Shown piece after piece: positions 9,205 to 20,698 of a stretch of 64,000 bases of DNA. A model generated the notes under the pieces. The model was given only the letters and a program-made list of their open reading frames with translations. It did not search any database and was not told the origin of the DNA. Source of the DNA: Desulfohalovibrio reitneri (GTDB lineage Bacteria; Desulfobacterota; Desulfovibrionia; Desulfovibrionales; Desulfovibrionaceae); the NCBI RefSeq assembly GCF_000711295.1, contig NZ_JOMJ01000003.1:261001-325000 (forward strand). Reading direction: 5' to 3'. Positions within the stretch are counted from its first letter, which is position 1. Every line of letters starts with the position of its first letter. Position numbers and translations under genes: made by a program.

Positions 9205-11534
9205 CCCAGGGCCAGCAGCCGCCGCCCCCAGGCAACCTGCCCCAGGGAGACGCAGGCGTCGCCCGGAGGGAGCTCGCGGTGGACCAGCGGGGTCAGGCCG
9301 CGCGCGGCCAGTTCGCGCGGCAGGTCCACGGCCATGGTGCGGTTGAGCAACACGCCGCCGGACAAGGCCACGGTCCGGGTTCCGGCCTCCCGGGCCATGG
9401 TCTCGGCCGCGTCGGCCAGCCCGCGCGCCAGCCCGGCGTGGAAACGGCGGGCCGCCGCGTCCCGCCCCACTCCGGCACGCACGTCCGCCACCAGGGCGGC
9501 CAGCAGCTCCAGCGAATCCATGACCCGCACCCCGGCCTCGTCCGCCTCGCGCAGGGGCAGGGGGTAGGCCCCCTCCACGGCCCGGGCCTGGGCCTCCTCC
9601 AGCAGAATGGCCGCCTGGGCCTCGTAGTCGATCTTCCGGCACAGCCCCAGCAGGGCGGAGGCGGCGTCGAACAGGCGGCCGCAGCTTGACGACGGCGGGC
9701 AGTTCAGCCCCTTGGCCAGCATCTGGGCCACCACCCCGGCGGCCTGGGCCTCGCGCTCCATCCACGGCCAGCCCTCGGGCGATTCGCCCAGGGCGTGCAG
9801 GGCGGCCTGCCCCATGCGCCACACTTGGCGGATGGCCTGTTCGCCCCCGGGCAGGGGCAGGTGGGCCAGTCGGGCCAGGCGGCGGTGCGCAAGGGACGCC
9901 GGGTCCACGTACAAAAGCTCCCCGCCCCACAGGCCGCCGTCCTCGCCGAAGCCGGTGCCGTCCAGGGCCAGGCACAGGGCTGGCTCCTCGAAGCGGTTTT
10001 CGGCCAGCACGGCGTGGGCGTGGGCGAAGTGGTGCTGCAGCCCGGCCGTGGGCCAGCGGTCCTGTTCGGCCGCGTACCGGGTGGTCATGTAGTCCGGGTG
10101 CAGGTCGTGCACCAGCAGTTCCGGCTCCACCCGCAGGATGGACCGCAGGTGCTCCTGGATCTCCTGGTGGAAACCGAAGGTCTCCAGGTTCTCCATGTCC
10201 CCGATGTGCTGGGAGACGAAGGCCTGGTCCCCCTTGCTCAGGCAGAGGGTGTTCTTCAGCTCCGGCCCCACGCCCAGCACGCGGGGGCCGTCCCCGGGCA
10301 GGAAAACGGGCGAGGGCGTCCAGCCGCGCGCCCGGCGCAGAAACTGTGTGCGGCGGGTCGTTTCGACTGCTTTCGGGCAATCGGGGCCGGCGGGCAGCAC
10401 CCGGGTCACGGAGTCGTCCGCCCGGATGAGGATGTCGCGGTCGTGCAGCAGAAAGAGGTCGGCGATGTCCGAAAGCCGCGACAGCGCCTCGCGGTTGCCC
10501 AGGGCGATGGGGTCGCCGGAGCGGTTGCCCGAGGTCATGACCAGGGCGGGCGGGCTGTCCCGCAACGCGCGGAAATGGTGGAAAAGCACGTGGTGCAGCG
10601 GGGTGTAGGGCAGCATTACCCCGAGGTATTCCGTGTCCGGCGAAAGCCCTGGAGCCAGGCCCGCGTCCGGGCGGGCGCGCAGCAGTGTGATGGGCCGTTG
10701 CGGCCCGGCCAGCAGCTCCGCCTCGGCCTCGTTCACTTCGGCCAGGGCGCGGGCCGCCTCCAGGTCCGGGACCATGACCGCCAGGGGCTTGCCGTGGCGG
10801 TGCTTGCGGCGGCGCAGTTCCGCCACCGCGCCCTGGTCGGCCGCGTCTACAGCCAGGTGGAAGCCGCCCAGCCCCTTCACGGCCGCGATGCGGCCCCTGT
10901 TCAGTTCCTCCGCCAGCCTCTCCAGCGCCTCTCCGCCCTCGGCCAGCTTTTCGCCCCCGGCGTCGGTGAGCCACACGCGCGGCCCGCACTCCGGACAGGC
11001 GTTGGGCTGGGCGTGGAAACGGCGGTCCAGCGGATCCTCGTACTCCTCCCGGCAGGCGGGGCACAGGGGAAAGCAGGCCATGGAGGTCTCGGGCCGGTCG
11101 TACGGGATGGAGCGGGTGATGGTGTAGCGGGGGCCGCAGTTGGTGCAGTTGATGAAAGGGTAGAGGAAGCGGCGGTCAGCCGGGTCGAAGAGTTCCCGCA
11201 GGCAGTCGGCGCAGACGGCGGTGTCCGGCGAGATGAGCACGTTGTGCCCCTCCCCGGCGCTGCTCTTGTGGATGGCGAAGGACTCCTCGCCCTCCACCTG
11301 GGGGGCCTCCTCCCGGTCCAGGGATACGATGCGGGCCAGGGGCGGGGCGCGTTCGGCCAGGTCGCGGCCGAAGCCCTCCACTTCCTCGGAAGGCCCCTGC
11401 ACTTCCACCACCACGCCGTCGGGAGTGTTGGCCACGTGCCCGGTGAGGCCGCGCTTGACCGCGCGGCGGTAGACGAAGGGCCGGAAGCCGACCCCCTGGA
11501 CCTGCCCTGTGACGGTGAATCGCGTCCGCTTCAT
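9201..11534 (-). CDS. hypF: Carbamoyltransferase HypF, [NiFe]-hydrogenase maturation
   Basis: HypF takes carbamoyl phosphate and ATP and transfers the carbamoyl group to HypE, the first step in making the CN ligands of [NiFe] hydrogenases. The 777-residue protein has all four modules: an N-terminal acylphosphatase-like domain (GQVQGVGFRPFVYR), two CxxC-based zinc fingers (about 105-185), a YrdC-like domain, and a Kae1-like C-terminal domain with the HHFAHAHAV metal motif. The ATG at 11534 begins the acylphosphatase domain. No other hyp or hydrogenase genes are nearby, so it works with partners encoded elsewhere. Its presence implies that the organism makes [NiFe] hydrogenase. Confidence 0.96.
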   Translation of the reverse strand: MKRTRFTVTGQVQGVGFRPFVYRRAVKRGLTGHVANTPDGVVVEVQGPSEEVEGFGRDLAERAPPLARIVSLDREEAPQVEGEESFAIHKSSAGEGHNVLISPDTAVCADCLRELFDPADRRFLYPFINCTNCGPRYTITRSIPYDRPETSMACFPLCPACREEYEDPLDRRFHAQPNACPECGPRVWLTDAGGEKLAEGGEALERLAEELNRGRIAAVKGLGGFHLAVDAADQGAVAELRRRKHRHGKPLAVMVPDLEAARALAEVNEAEAELLAGPQRPITLLRARPDAGLAPGLSPDTEYLGVMLPYTPLHHVLFHHFRALRDSPPALVMTSGNRSGDPIALGNREALSRLSDIADLFLLHDRDILIRADDSVTRVLPAGPDCPKAVETTRRTQFLRRARGWTPSPVFLPGDGPRVLGVGPELKNTLCLSKGDQAFVSQHIGDMENLETFGFHQEIQEHLRSILRVEPELLVHDLHPDYMTTRYAAEQDRWPTAGLQHHFAHAHAVLAENRFEEPALCLALDGTGFGEDGGLWGGELLYVDPASLAHRRLARLAHLPLPGGEQAIRQVWRMGQAALHALGESPEGWPWMEREAQAAGVVAQMLAKGLNCPPSSSCGRLFDAASALLGLCRKIDYEAQAAILLEEAQARAVEGAYPLPLREADEAGVRVMDSLELLAALVADVRAGVGRDAAARRFHAGLARGLADAAETMAREAGTRTVALSGGVLLNRTMAVDLPRELAARGLTPLVHRELPPGDACVSLGQVAWGRRLLALG

Positions 11535-11636
11535 CGGGCGTGCATGCCCCGCGCGGGGGGCGGCGTCAAGCCGGACCGGAAGCGGGGGTAAGGTTTCGCC
11601 TGGAAATGCCGATAGTGCGTGCGGAGACAGTGCCGC

Positions 11637-12149
11637 ATGCAGCCCGACCATTCCCGTAGCGTGGCCCGGCTGGCCCTGAAACTGGGCCGGTGGTGGGGCC
11701 TGAGCGACCCGGAGCTGAATCGCCTTGTCCAGGGCGCGGCCCTGCACGACCTGGGCAAGGAGGACCTGCCGCCCGGGCTGCTGGCCAAGCCCGGTCCGCT
11801 CAACGAGCAGGAGGTCGCCCTCATGCGCACCCATCCGGCCCGTGGAGCGGCGCGTCTGTTGCGGCGGGGGGCGGACCCGGAGGTGGCGCGGGTGGTGCTC
11901 TGCCACCACGAGAGCGTGGATGGCCGGGGCTATCCCGCCGGGCGCGACCGTTCCGACATCCCCATGCTGGCCCGCATGACCAGCCTGGCCGACGCCTTCG
12001 ACGCGCTGGTTGCCGAGCGCGCCTACAAGCCGTCCCTGAGCGTTCGGGAGGCCCTGGGCGTCATCCGTGCCGAGCGAGGCCGCCGCTTCGACCGCCGCCT
12101 GGCGGACCTGCTGCTTTCCCGCGCTCCGCTGCTGTTTACGAATTCCTGA
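11637..12149 (+). CDS. Stand-alone HD-GYP-type phosphohydrolase domain
   Basis: A 170-residue single-domain protein of the HD superfamily. It has the metal ligands H37-D38, H66, H90-H91 and the signature DGRGYP (95-100), followed by D119 and a K131 in the usual YKPSLS stretch. These motifs define HD-GYP domains, which hydrolyse cyclic di-GMP or related dinucleotides. No receiver, PAS or membrane part is attached, which is shorter than most family members. I chose the ATG at 11637, with GGAG 10 nt upstream, over a GTG at 11619. It is divergent from hypF across a 102-bp gap. Substrate specificity is an inference from the family. Confidence 0.82.
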   Translation: MQPDHSRSVARLALKLGRWWGLSDPELNRLVQGAALHDLGKEDLPPGLLAKPGPLNEQEVALMRTHPARGAARLLRRGADPEVARVVLCHHESVDGRGYPAGRDRSDIPMLARMTSLADAFDALVAERAYKPSLSVREALGVIRAERGRRFDRRLADLLLSRAPLLFTNS

Positions 12150-12245
12150 TATCCGGATGGAATGTGTTCAGCCCCCGGTTCCGTTGCCAAGCATCCCCCT
12201 TTCTGGTTTATTCTTGAAAGACTATTCCCAAGAAAGGAGGCAGTC

Positions 12246-12769
12246 ATGCCGAACGCGAGAAAAGTCCTGGTAATATCCGCGGACCGTTTCGAGGACACGG
12301 AGTTGCTGGCCCCCATGTACCGGTTGCAGGAAGCGGGCTACCAAGTGGACCTGGCCGCGCCGGAGAAGGGCGAGATCAAGGGCAAGCACGAGTACACCAT
12401 CGAGGCCAACCTGTCAGTGAAGGACATAAAAGCCGGGGACCTGGACGGCTACGACATGCTGGTGCTGCCCGGCGGCAAGGCCCCGGCCGAGCTGCGGGAG
12501 ATTCCCGAGGTGCTGGACATCGCCAAGCGGTTCGCCGAGTCGGCCAAGCCATCGCGGCCATCTGCCACGGCCCGCAGATTCTCATCAGCGCCGGGCTTAT
12601 GCGCGGGGTGAAGGCCACCAGCTACAAGTCCGTGGCCTCGGAACTCAAGGAGGCCGGGGCGGACTACGTGGACGAGGAGGTGGTGGTGGACGGCCAGTAC
12701 GTCACCTCCCGCCATCCACCGGACATCCCCGCTTTCAACCGGGAGATCATGGCCAAGCTTGCGGGCTGA
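12246..12769 (+). pseudogene. DJ-1/PfpI family protein, interrupted by a single-base frameshift
   Basis: The reading frame starts at a strong ribosome site (AAGGAGG at 12234-12240) and encodes the first 100 or so residues of a DJ-1/PfpI glyoxalase/deglycase-type protein. It shifts at 12549-12551, where one C appears to be missing from a CCC. The remaining half continues from 12551 in another frame through the nucleophile motif AICHGPQ to a stop at 12767-12769. If the frame is restored the protein is about 174 residues, the normal size. As it stands the active-site cysteine is not translated. It may be a recent mutation or a sequencing error. Confidence 0.8.
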
Positions 12770-12860
12770 TTCTCCCTGGGCGCGCACCGGTTCTCCGGTC
12801 CGCGCCCGCCTTCTCCGTACCTTTTCAATTGCAAGCATTTGACCTATACAAGCCGCCCGC

Positions 12861-13742
12861 ATGATCAAATTATCCGCAATCCAACTGCTTCTAACCCCAG
12901 TGTTGCTTCTGGCCCTGTGCCTGGAGTCGAGGGCCGAGGAGGTCGTCACTTGGCCCTACTTCGACTTTCCGCCCCTTTTCATGTCCGGGGAGGATGGACC
13001 CGAAGGTATAGCGCCAGACGTTATCGAGCTTCTCGACGAACGCATGGAGGGATACGGCCACGTGATGACCTTCATGCCCGCCTCGCGGATGTTCGCCTCC
13101 GCCAGGAGGGGGGAGGAATTGTGTATTTTCGGCATCGTTCGCACTCCGGAACGGGAGGACTTTCTGGTCTACTCGCGGCCGTTGCGCCTGGTGCCTCCGC
13201 TGGTCATGGTCTTTCGCGCCGGGGAGCGGCCGGATTTCGGCACGGGAAGCGAAACGCTCTCCTTGGCGGAGGTGCTTGATTCGGGCGACTATCTGCTTGG
13301 GGACATGGAAGGCTTGAGCAATGGCGAGGAACTGGACGAGATCATCGCCGAGCATGGAAACGCGGAAAACGTAAAGGTATTCTATAAGGATACCTACACG
13401 GAAAGCAGGCTGGACATGCTCCTTTCCGGGCGCATCGACGTCTACATAGGCTCCATTCCGGAGCTTCGCCTGGCCATGGAGAAAAGAGGCAACCTCGACG
13501 ACGTGGAGTACGCCCGTATCAAAGAGGGCCGGTGGATGCTGGGGCATGCGGCCTGCACGAACACTTCATGGGGAACACGGGTGGTTGCAGCCATAAACAG
13601 CGCGCTTTCGGACAGGGAAGCGCTGCGGCGGCTGGAGTCCATCTATATTTCGCACATGGAGGGCTTGGTTCCGGAGGGCTACCACAGCCATTTCGGATCC
13701 ATGATCGCAAGCCCCATGCTTGCCGGCGAGAGTGGCCGATGA
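12861..13742 (+). CDS. Periplasmic amino-acid-type solute-binding protein, possible sensor partner
   Basis: The 293-residue protein has a signal peptide ending near SRA-EE (about residue 25) and a type-2 periplasmic-binding-protein fold of the SBP_bac_3/TIGR02285 kind (VVTWPYFDFPPLF near the mature N terminus). No ABC transporter genes accompany it. Instead its stop lies 4 bp before the hybrid histidine kinase gene, so it probably senses a ligand for that kinase or is an orphan binding protein used in signalling. An AT-richer stretch just upstream (12825-12855) likely holds the promoter. The ligand is unknown. Confidence 0.82.
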   Translation: MIKLSAIQLLLTPVLLLALCLESRAEEVVTWPYFDFPPLFMSGEDGPEGIAPDVIELLDERMEGYGHVMTFMPASRMFASARRGEELCIFGIVRTPEREDFLVYSRPLRLVPPLVMVFRAGERPDFGTGSETLSLAEVLDSGDYLLGDMEGLSNGEELDEIIAEHGNAENVKVFYKDTYTESRLDMLLSGRIDVYIGSIPELRLAMEKRGNLDDVEYARIKEGRWMLGHAACTNTSWGTRVVAAINSALSDREALRRLESIYISHMEGLVPEGYHSHFGSMIASPMLAGESGR

Positions 13743-13746
13743 CGGC

Positions 13747-15978
<2,232 letters not shown>

Positions 15979-15981
15979 GCC

Positions 15982-16917
15982 ATGTCCGCTGGCACATCTT
16001 CCATCCCGGTGGCCCTGGCCGCCGTCCCAGGCTACGACGCCTTCGGCCTGCTGGAGGCCGCGCGCCGCTGCCTGGCGGCGGCCGGGGTGCAGCGGTTGCG
16101 CGGGGCGCGGGTGCTGGTCAAGCCCAATCTGGTCTCTCCCAAGAACCCCCTTTTGACCTGCACACGGGCGGAGGTGGTGCGGGCGGCCTGCCTGGCGCTG
16201 CGCGAGGCGGGGGCCGACCCCTGGGTGGGGGATTCCCCGGCCTTCGGCAGCGCGGCCTCGGTGGCCCGGGCGGCGGGGTATCCCCAGGCCCTGGCCGATC
16301 TGGACGTGCCCATCCGGGGGCTGGGCCGCGCCGTGCCCCTGGACTTCGCCGACGGCGGCTGCATCGGCGTCTCGCGCGCCGCCCTGGAGGCGGACCTGAT
16401 CTGCAACCTGCCCAAGGCCAAGGCGCACGGACAGGTGCGGCTGACCCTGGCGGCCAAGAATCTTTTCGGCTGCGTGGTGGGGGCGCGCAAGGCCCTGGCC
16501 CATGCCCGCATGGGGGAGAAGGCCAACCGCTTCGAGTCCATGCTCTGCGACGTGGCGGCCGCGCTGCCGCCGGGCGTCTCCCTGCTGGACGGGGTGGAGG
16601 CCATGCACGTGGACGGCCCCCAGGGCGGGGAGCCGTTCCACCTGGGGATGCTGGCCGCCTGCCGCGACCCCTTCGCCCTGGACACCGCCCTGTACGGCCT
16701 GCTGGGCGTGACGCCGGACGAGGTGCCCCTGTGGCGCGAGGCCAGGGAGCGCGGCCTGCCCGGGGCCTTCGCCGAGAACCTTTCCTTCCCCCTGGACCGC
16801 CCTGAGTCCTTCGACGCCAGCGGGTTTGAGATGCCGGGCCGCCTGTCGCCCGTGACCTTCGACCCCTTCCGCCTGCTCAAGGGACGGCTCAAGAGCTTCG
16901 TCCGCCGCTTCAAATAG
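15982..16917 (+). CDS. DUF362 domain-containing protein
   Basis: A 311-residue soluble protein with the DUF362 core: the VLVKPNLVSP motif near residue 45, a GDSPAFGS stretch, a region with LPKAKAHGQVRLTLAAKNLFGC, and a later MHVDGPQGGEP segment. The domain is common in anaerobes, often beside iron-sulfur proteins, and its biochemical role is not established. The C-terminal ferredoxin domain present in some members is absent here. It starts 3 bp after the hybrid kinase gene, so it is probably cotranscribed with it, which is an unusual pairing. It ends 6 bp from the convergent umuC. Confidence 0.85.
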   Translation: MSAGTSSIPVALAAVPGYDAFGLLEAARRCLAAAGVQRLRGARVLVKPNLVSPKNPLLTCTRAEVVRAACLALREAGADPWVGDSPAFGSAASVARAAGYPQALADLDVPIRGLGRAVPLDFADGGCIGVSRAALEADLICNLPKAKAHGQVRLTLAAKNLFGCVVGARKALAHARMGEKANRFESMLCDVAAALPPGVSLLDGVEAMHVDGPQGGEPFHLGMLAACRDPFALDTALYGLLGVTPDEVPLWREARERGLPGAFAENLSFPLDRPESFDASGFEMPGRLSPVTFDPFRLLKGRLKSFVRRFK

Positions 16918-16923
16918 CCCGGC

Positions 16924-18180
16924 CTAGCACGCGGCCACGGGCAGCTCGTCCCAGCGCGAGGTGTAGGCCGGGGAGAGGCGGTCGCGCCGCATGGACCACG
17001 GCCTGTGGATGCCGGAGGCGGCGGAGTGCAGCGTCCGCCGCCCCCAGCGGGCGTTGACGCGGTCCATGGTCCGCATCAGCTCCGTCCGGCGCGGGTCGTC
17101 GCCCTCGGGATGGCCCAGCAGGCGCAGTTGCCGCCCGCCCTCCGGCTCGATGCCGGACAGCAGCACCCCCGCCTTGACGTAGCCGTAGCCGGGCTTGAAC
17201 AGCCGCTCCAGCAGCGCGTGCGCCGCGCGGGCGATGCGCGCGGTGTCCGCCGTGGGGTGCTCCAGAGCCGTGCCCAGCATGCCCTGGTGCTGGGGCGCGC
17301 CCTCCTTGAAGGGATTGGTGCGGATGAAGGCGGAGACGTGGGCGCAGGCGCAGCCCTGCCGCCGCAGCTTTTCCCCGGCCCGGGCGGCGTACAGGCTGAG
17401 GGCCTCCCGCAACTGGTCCGGATCGGTCAGCGGGCGGCTGAAGGAGCGGGAGGAGCAGATGGCCTTCTTGGCCGGGGGGACGCGCTCCAGGTCGATGCAG
17501 GGCATTCCGCGCAGCTCCAGCACGGTGTGCAGCCCGGTGACGCTCATGCGCTTGCGGGCCAGGTCGCGGTCCATCCGCTTCAGCCCGGCCGCGTGGCGCA
17601 CGCCGTGGTGCCCCAGCATGGCCGCGTGGCGAGGCCCCACGCCCCACACGTCGCCGGGGTCGAGGGTTCGCAGGTGCGGGTCGTCGCCGTCGCCGCCGCG
17701 CAGGGTGAACACGCCGCCGCCCCGCTTGGCCAGCTTGTTGGCCGCCTTGGCCAGGGTCTTGGTGGGGCCCAGGCCGATGGATACGGGAATGCCGGTCCAG
17801 CGGCGCACCTGCTCCCGCAGCCGGGCGACGTACCCGGAAAGATCGCCGCGCAGCCCGTGCAGGTCCAGAAAGGCCTCGTCGATGGAGTAGACCTCCATGT
17901 CCGGCGCGGCGGCGGAAAGCACCCGCATGACCCGCGCCGAGAGGTCGCCGTACAGGGCGTAGTTGGAGGAGAACACGGCCACGCCGTGGCGGCGGAAGAC
18001 CGCCTCCCATTTGAAGGCGGGCGCGCCCATGGGGATGTCCAGGGCCTTGGCCTCGGCGGAGCGGGCCACCACGCAGCCGTCGTTGTTGGACAGCACCACC
18101 ACCGGGCGGCGGGCCAGGTGCGGGGCGAAGACGCGCTCGCAGGAGGCGTAGAAGGAGTTGCAGTCCACCAAAGCGAACAT
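16924..18180 (-). CDS. umuC: DNA polymerase V catalytic subunit UmuC (Y family)
   Basis: A translesion polymerase of 418 residues that inserts bases opposite damaged DNA as part of the SOS response. It shows the Y-family start [17 protein letters not shown], with the first metal aspartate at D6, the [11 protein letters not shown] segment, and the catalytic YSIDEAFLD motif near residue 100. It has an HhH region and the little-finger part with normal length. It lies 58 bp after umuD on the same strand and is probably cotranscribed from the palindromic operator region upstream of umuD. Confidence 0.95.
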   Translation of the reverse strand: MFALVDCNSFYASCERVFAPHLARRPVVVLSNNDGCVVARSAEAKALDIPMGAPAFKWEAVFRRHGVAVFSSNYALYGDLSARVMRVLSAAAPDMEVYSIDEAFLDLHGLRGDLSGYVARLREQVRRWTGIPVSIGLGPTKTLAKAANKLAKRGGGVFTLRGGDGDDPHLRTLDPGDVWGVGPRHAAMLGHHGVRHAAGLKRMDRDLARKRMSVTGLHTVLELRGMPCIDLERVPPAKKAICSSRSFSRPLTDPDQLREALSLYAARAGEKLRRQGCACAHVSAFIRTNPFKEGAPQHQGMLGTALEHPTADTARIARAAHALLERLFKPGYGYVKAGVLLSGIEPEGGRQLRLLGHPEGDDPRRTELMRTMDRVNARWGRRTLHSAASGIHRPWSMRRDRLSPAYTSRWDELPVAAC

Positions 18181-18238
18181 GGTGCGTACCTGGGGCTGGA
18201 AAGCGGCCTGTTGGAGTTCGAGGGCGGCTGGCGCGGAA

Positions 18239-18682
18239 TCAGCCCGCCTTGTGGATGACGAAGGTGACCACGCCCCAGATGTCCAGTTCCTCGTCCCCGT
18301 CCAGCACCAGGGGGGCGTAGTCCGGGTTCTCCGGCAGGAGCAGGGCGCGGCCGTCCCTGGTGCGGAACCGCTTGACGGTCAGCTCGCCGTGCACCGAGGC
18401 CACCACGATGCTGCCCTGGCGCGGCTGCCGGGCGCGGTCCACCACCAGGATGTCGCCGTCGCGCACCCCGGCGCCCTCCATGGAATCGCCCGCGGCCCGC
18501 ATGAAGAAGGTGGCCGCCGGGTTCTCCACCAGGTGCTCGTTGAGGTCCAGGGCGGTGTCCAGGTAGTCGTCCGCCGGGGACGGGAACCCGGCCTGCACCG
18601 CCTCCAGCAGCAGGGGACGGGCCAGCCGCGCGGCGTGCGGGCTGGGGCGGCCCGCGGCGCGGAGTATGGGGTTGGCGGCCAT
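18239..18682 (-). CDS. umuD: UmuD-type S24 self-cleaving SOS protein
   Basis: A 147-residue LexA/UmuD-fold protein. It has the autocleavage site A31-G32, the nucleophile S67 (GDSMEG) and the general-base lysine K104 (LTVKRF) at the spacing of the family. It has no N-terminal DNA-binding domain, so it is the UmuD accessory subunit and not a repressor. RecA-stimulated cleavage would convert it to the form that activates UmuC. A 17-bp inverted repeat at 18705-18721 lies just before its start. Confidence 0.93.
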   Translation of the reverse strand: MAANPILRAAGRPSPHAARLARPLLLEAVQAGFPSPADDYLDTALDLNEHLVENPAATFFMRAAGDSMEGAGVRDGDILVVDRARQPRQGSIVVASVHGELTVKRFRTRDGRALLLPENPDYAPLVLDGDEELDIWGVVTFVIHKAG

Positions 18683-18704
18683 GCGCGCTCCGGTTGTACG
18701 ATTT

Positions 18705-18721
18705 TGCGGACAATGTCCGCA
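18705..18721. promoter_or_regulatory. Palindromic operator candidate of umuDC
   Basis: The bases TGCGGACA and TGTCCGCA form an 8-1-8 perfect inverted repeat, 23 bp before the umuD start on the minus strand. It is the only strong dyad in the spacer to maf. Position and symmetry fit a LexA or phage-type repressor site controlling the SOS operon. It does not match the E. coli LexA box, so the regulator is an inference. Confidence 0.6.
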
Positions 18722-18862
18722 TTGACTTTACTTTTAGCCGGAGCGCGGGAACGGGTCAAGGCTTGACCGGGGTGGTCGGCTTGGGCAGGCTTGCGCTTCC
18801 CCCGCCCCGGCGGGGCGTTCCGTCCGCACACCAGCCCAGGGAATCATTCGGAGAATCCGCCT

Positions 18863-19462
18863 ATGTATCGGGAAACGGCGCACATCGTCCTGGCCTCGGC
18901 CTCGCCCAGGCGGCGGGAACTGCTCTCGCGCACCGGAATCGCCTTCCAGGTAAGCCCGGCCCGCATGGAGGAGCCCCCGGCCGAAGAGGGCGAGGCGGCC
19001 CCGGACTACGTGGGCCGCATGGCCCGGCTCAAGGGGCTGGAGGTGGCGGCCCGCTTCCCCCGCTCCGTGGTGCTTGCCGCGGACACCGCCGTGGTGGCCC
19101 CGGACGGCGAGGTCATGGGCAAGCCCCGCGACGCCGGGGACGCCCTGCGCATGCTGCAGCAGCTTGCGGGCAACGACCACCAGGTCGTCACCGGCTGCGC
19201 CCTCGTCTCCCCCAACCGCCCGCCCCACGCCTTCACCGTGGCCACCACCGTCCGCTTCGCTCCGGTCCCCGCCCAAATCCTGCAAGCCTACGCCGCCTCG
19301 GAAGAACCCCGGGACAAGGCCGGGGCCTACGCCATCCAGGGCGAGGCCGCCGCCCTGGTGGAATCCATCAGCGGCTCCTGGACCAACGTGGTCGGGTTGC
19401 CGCTGGCGGAGGTGATGGAGGTGTTGATGGCTTGGGGGGTGGTGGCTTGCGAGTCATCGTGA
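18863..19462 (+). CDS. maf: Maf-type nucleoside triphosphate pyrophosphatase
   Basis: A 199-residue house-cleaning enzyme that hydrolyses non-canonical or modified nucleotides (typically dTTP/UTP or methylated variants) to monophosphates. It has the substrate-loop motif ASASPRRRELL at the N terminus, the catalytic AADTAVV segment, GKPRD, the basic/acidic DKAGAYAIQG motif and the closing TNVVGLPL signature. The ATG at 18863 gives the normal family start. Subgroup (YhdE or YceF type) cannot be settled by eye. It is divergent from umuD and is followed 24 bp later by the FkbM gene. Confidence 0.93.
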   Translation: MYRETAHIVLASASPRRRELLSRTGIAFQVSPARMEEPPAEEGEAAPDYVGRMARLKGLEVAARFPRSVVLAADTAVVAPDGEVMGKPRDAGDALRMLQQLAGNDHQVVTGCALVSPNRPPHAFTVATTVRFAPVPAQILQAYAASEEPRDKAGAYAIQGEAAALVESISGSWTNVVGLPLAEVMEVLMAWGVVACESS

Positions 19463-19486
19463 CGCCGCCGACGGGATGATGCCGGG

Positions 19487-20578
19487 ATGAGCAGCGTTGA
19501 TCTGGTTGCCATGCTCGGCAACTGGCGGGGCGTTCTCACGCGGTTGGGGGCGTTCTCGCCCTTGATCCTGGCGGGGGAGCGACTGTTGCACCAGGTCCTG
19601 CCACTGCTGAAGCGGCACGACGTGCATCCTGAGTACATCCTGGCCGAGGAGGGCGGCGGACGGAGCGCCTGCGGGCTCGAACGCATCCAGGCGCATGCTC
19701 TGCAAACCATGCCGCCGACAACCGGCATATGCGTGTGCGATCTGGGCGGGGTCGAGCTGGCGCACGAGTTGAAATCCGTGGCGGATTTCCCGGTTCTGGA
19801 CGGCTTCCTTCCCCTGTGCCACGACATGTTCGCCCCTCATTTCGATCCCAGGCGCATCGCGGACAATCTTGACCGGATCCACGCCGCCAGGCGGCTGTTC
19901 ACCGACGAACCCTCCCTGGAGCTCTTCGACGCCATCCTCGCCTTCCGCCTCTCCCGCGACCTCGGGCTGCTGCCCCTGCCCGCCATTCCGCTCTATTTCC
20001 ATCCGGGCACGGCGCCCCGCGCTGGGGACGTGATAATCGACGCCGGGGCGTTTGATGGGGACACAGCGCTCTCATTCGCCTCGGCAGCGAATAATCGCGC
20101 CAAAATATTCGCGTTCGAGCCGGACAGGACGAATCTGGCCGCGCTCAAGGGCGCGGTGCGGCGGGCCGGGGCGGAGCGGGTGGTGGAGGCGGTTCCCATG
20201 GCCTTATCCGGGGAGGACGGCCACGTGCCGTTCACCGGGGCCGGGTCGTCCGCGCGAATAGGCGGCAAAGGGGAGCGGGTGCGGTCGACGACGCTCGATT
20301 CCTTCTGCGCGGCCAGGGGAATCAGGCCCACGCTGATAAAGACCGATCTCGAGGGGGCCGACCTCGACGCACTGCGCGGAGCGCGGGAGACAACCCGCGC
20401 CCACAGGCCGCGTCTGGCCTTGTCCGTCTACCACCGCCCCGAAGACCTCTGGGAGATTCCCCTGCTGGCGGCGCAACTCCGCCCCGGGTCCCGCCTCAGC
20501 CTCGTCCGCCACCAGGGCCCGGAGTCCCTGGGAGAAATCGTCTGCTACGTGTACGATACCCCTGGTGGTGGACAGTGA
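19487..20578 (+). CDS. FkbM-family methyltransferase
   Basis: The 363-residue protein has a C-terminal FkbM domain (about residues 185-345) with the SAM-binding motif DVIIDAGAFDGDTALSF, the acidic FAFEPD second motif and a late KTDLEGADLDAL segment. The N-terminal 180 residues are not recognised and may recognise the substrate. FkbM enzymes usually O-methylate sugars or polyketides, so a glycan or cell-surface substrate is likely here. It has no glycan cluster around it. It begins 24 bp after maf and may share its transcript. Confidence 0.82.
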   Translation: MSSVDLVAMLGNWRGVLTRLGAFSPLILAGERLLHQVLPLLKRHDVHPEYILAEEGGGRSACGLERIQAHALQTMPPTTGICVCDLGGVELAHELKSVADFPVLDGFLPLCHDMFAPHFDPRRIADNLDRIHAARRLFTDEPSLELFDAILAFRLSRDLGLLPLPAIPLYFHPGTAPRAGDVIIDAGAFDGDTALSFASAANNRAKIFAFEPDRTNLAALKGAVRRAGAERVVEAVPMALSGEDGHVPFTGAGSSARIGGKGERVRSTTLDSFCAARGIRPTLIKTDLEGADLDALRGARETTRAHRPRLALSVYHRPEDLWEIPLLAAQLRPGSRLSLVRHQGPESLGEIVCYVYDTPGGGQ

Positions 20579-20698
20579 CCTCCCCCCATGCATCGTCGCC
20601 GAGGGATGACCGACGGTGCCAGCTTCGGCCTTCATCATCTGAACGCGATACAGGAGGCGGAGTAGAGTAAGTGCCGTGAATTTGTGGTAGCATTCGCC

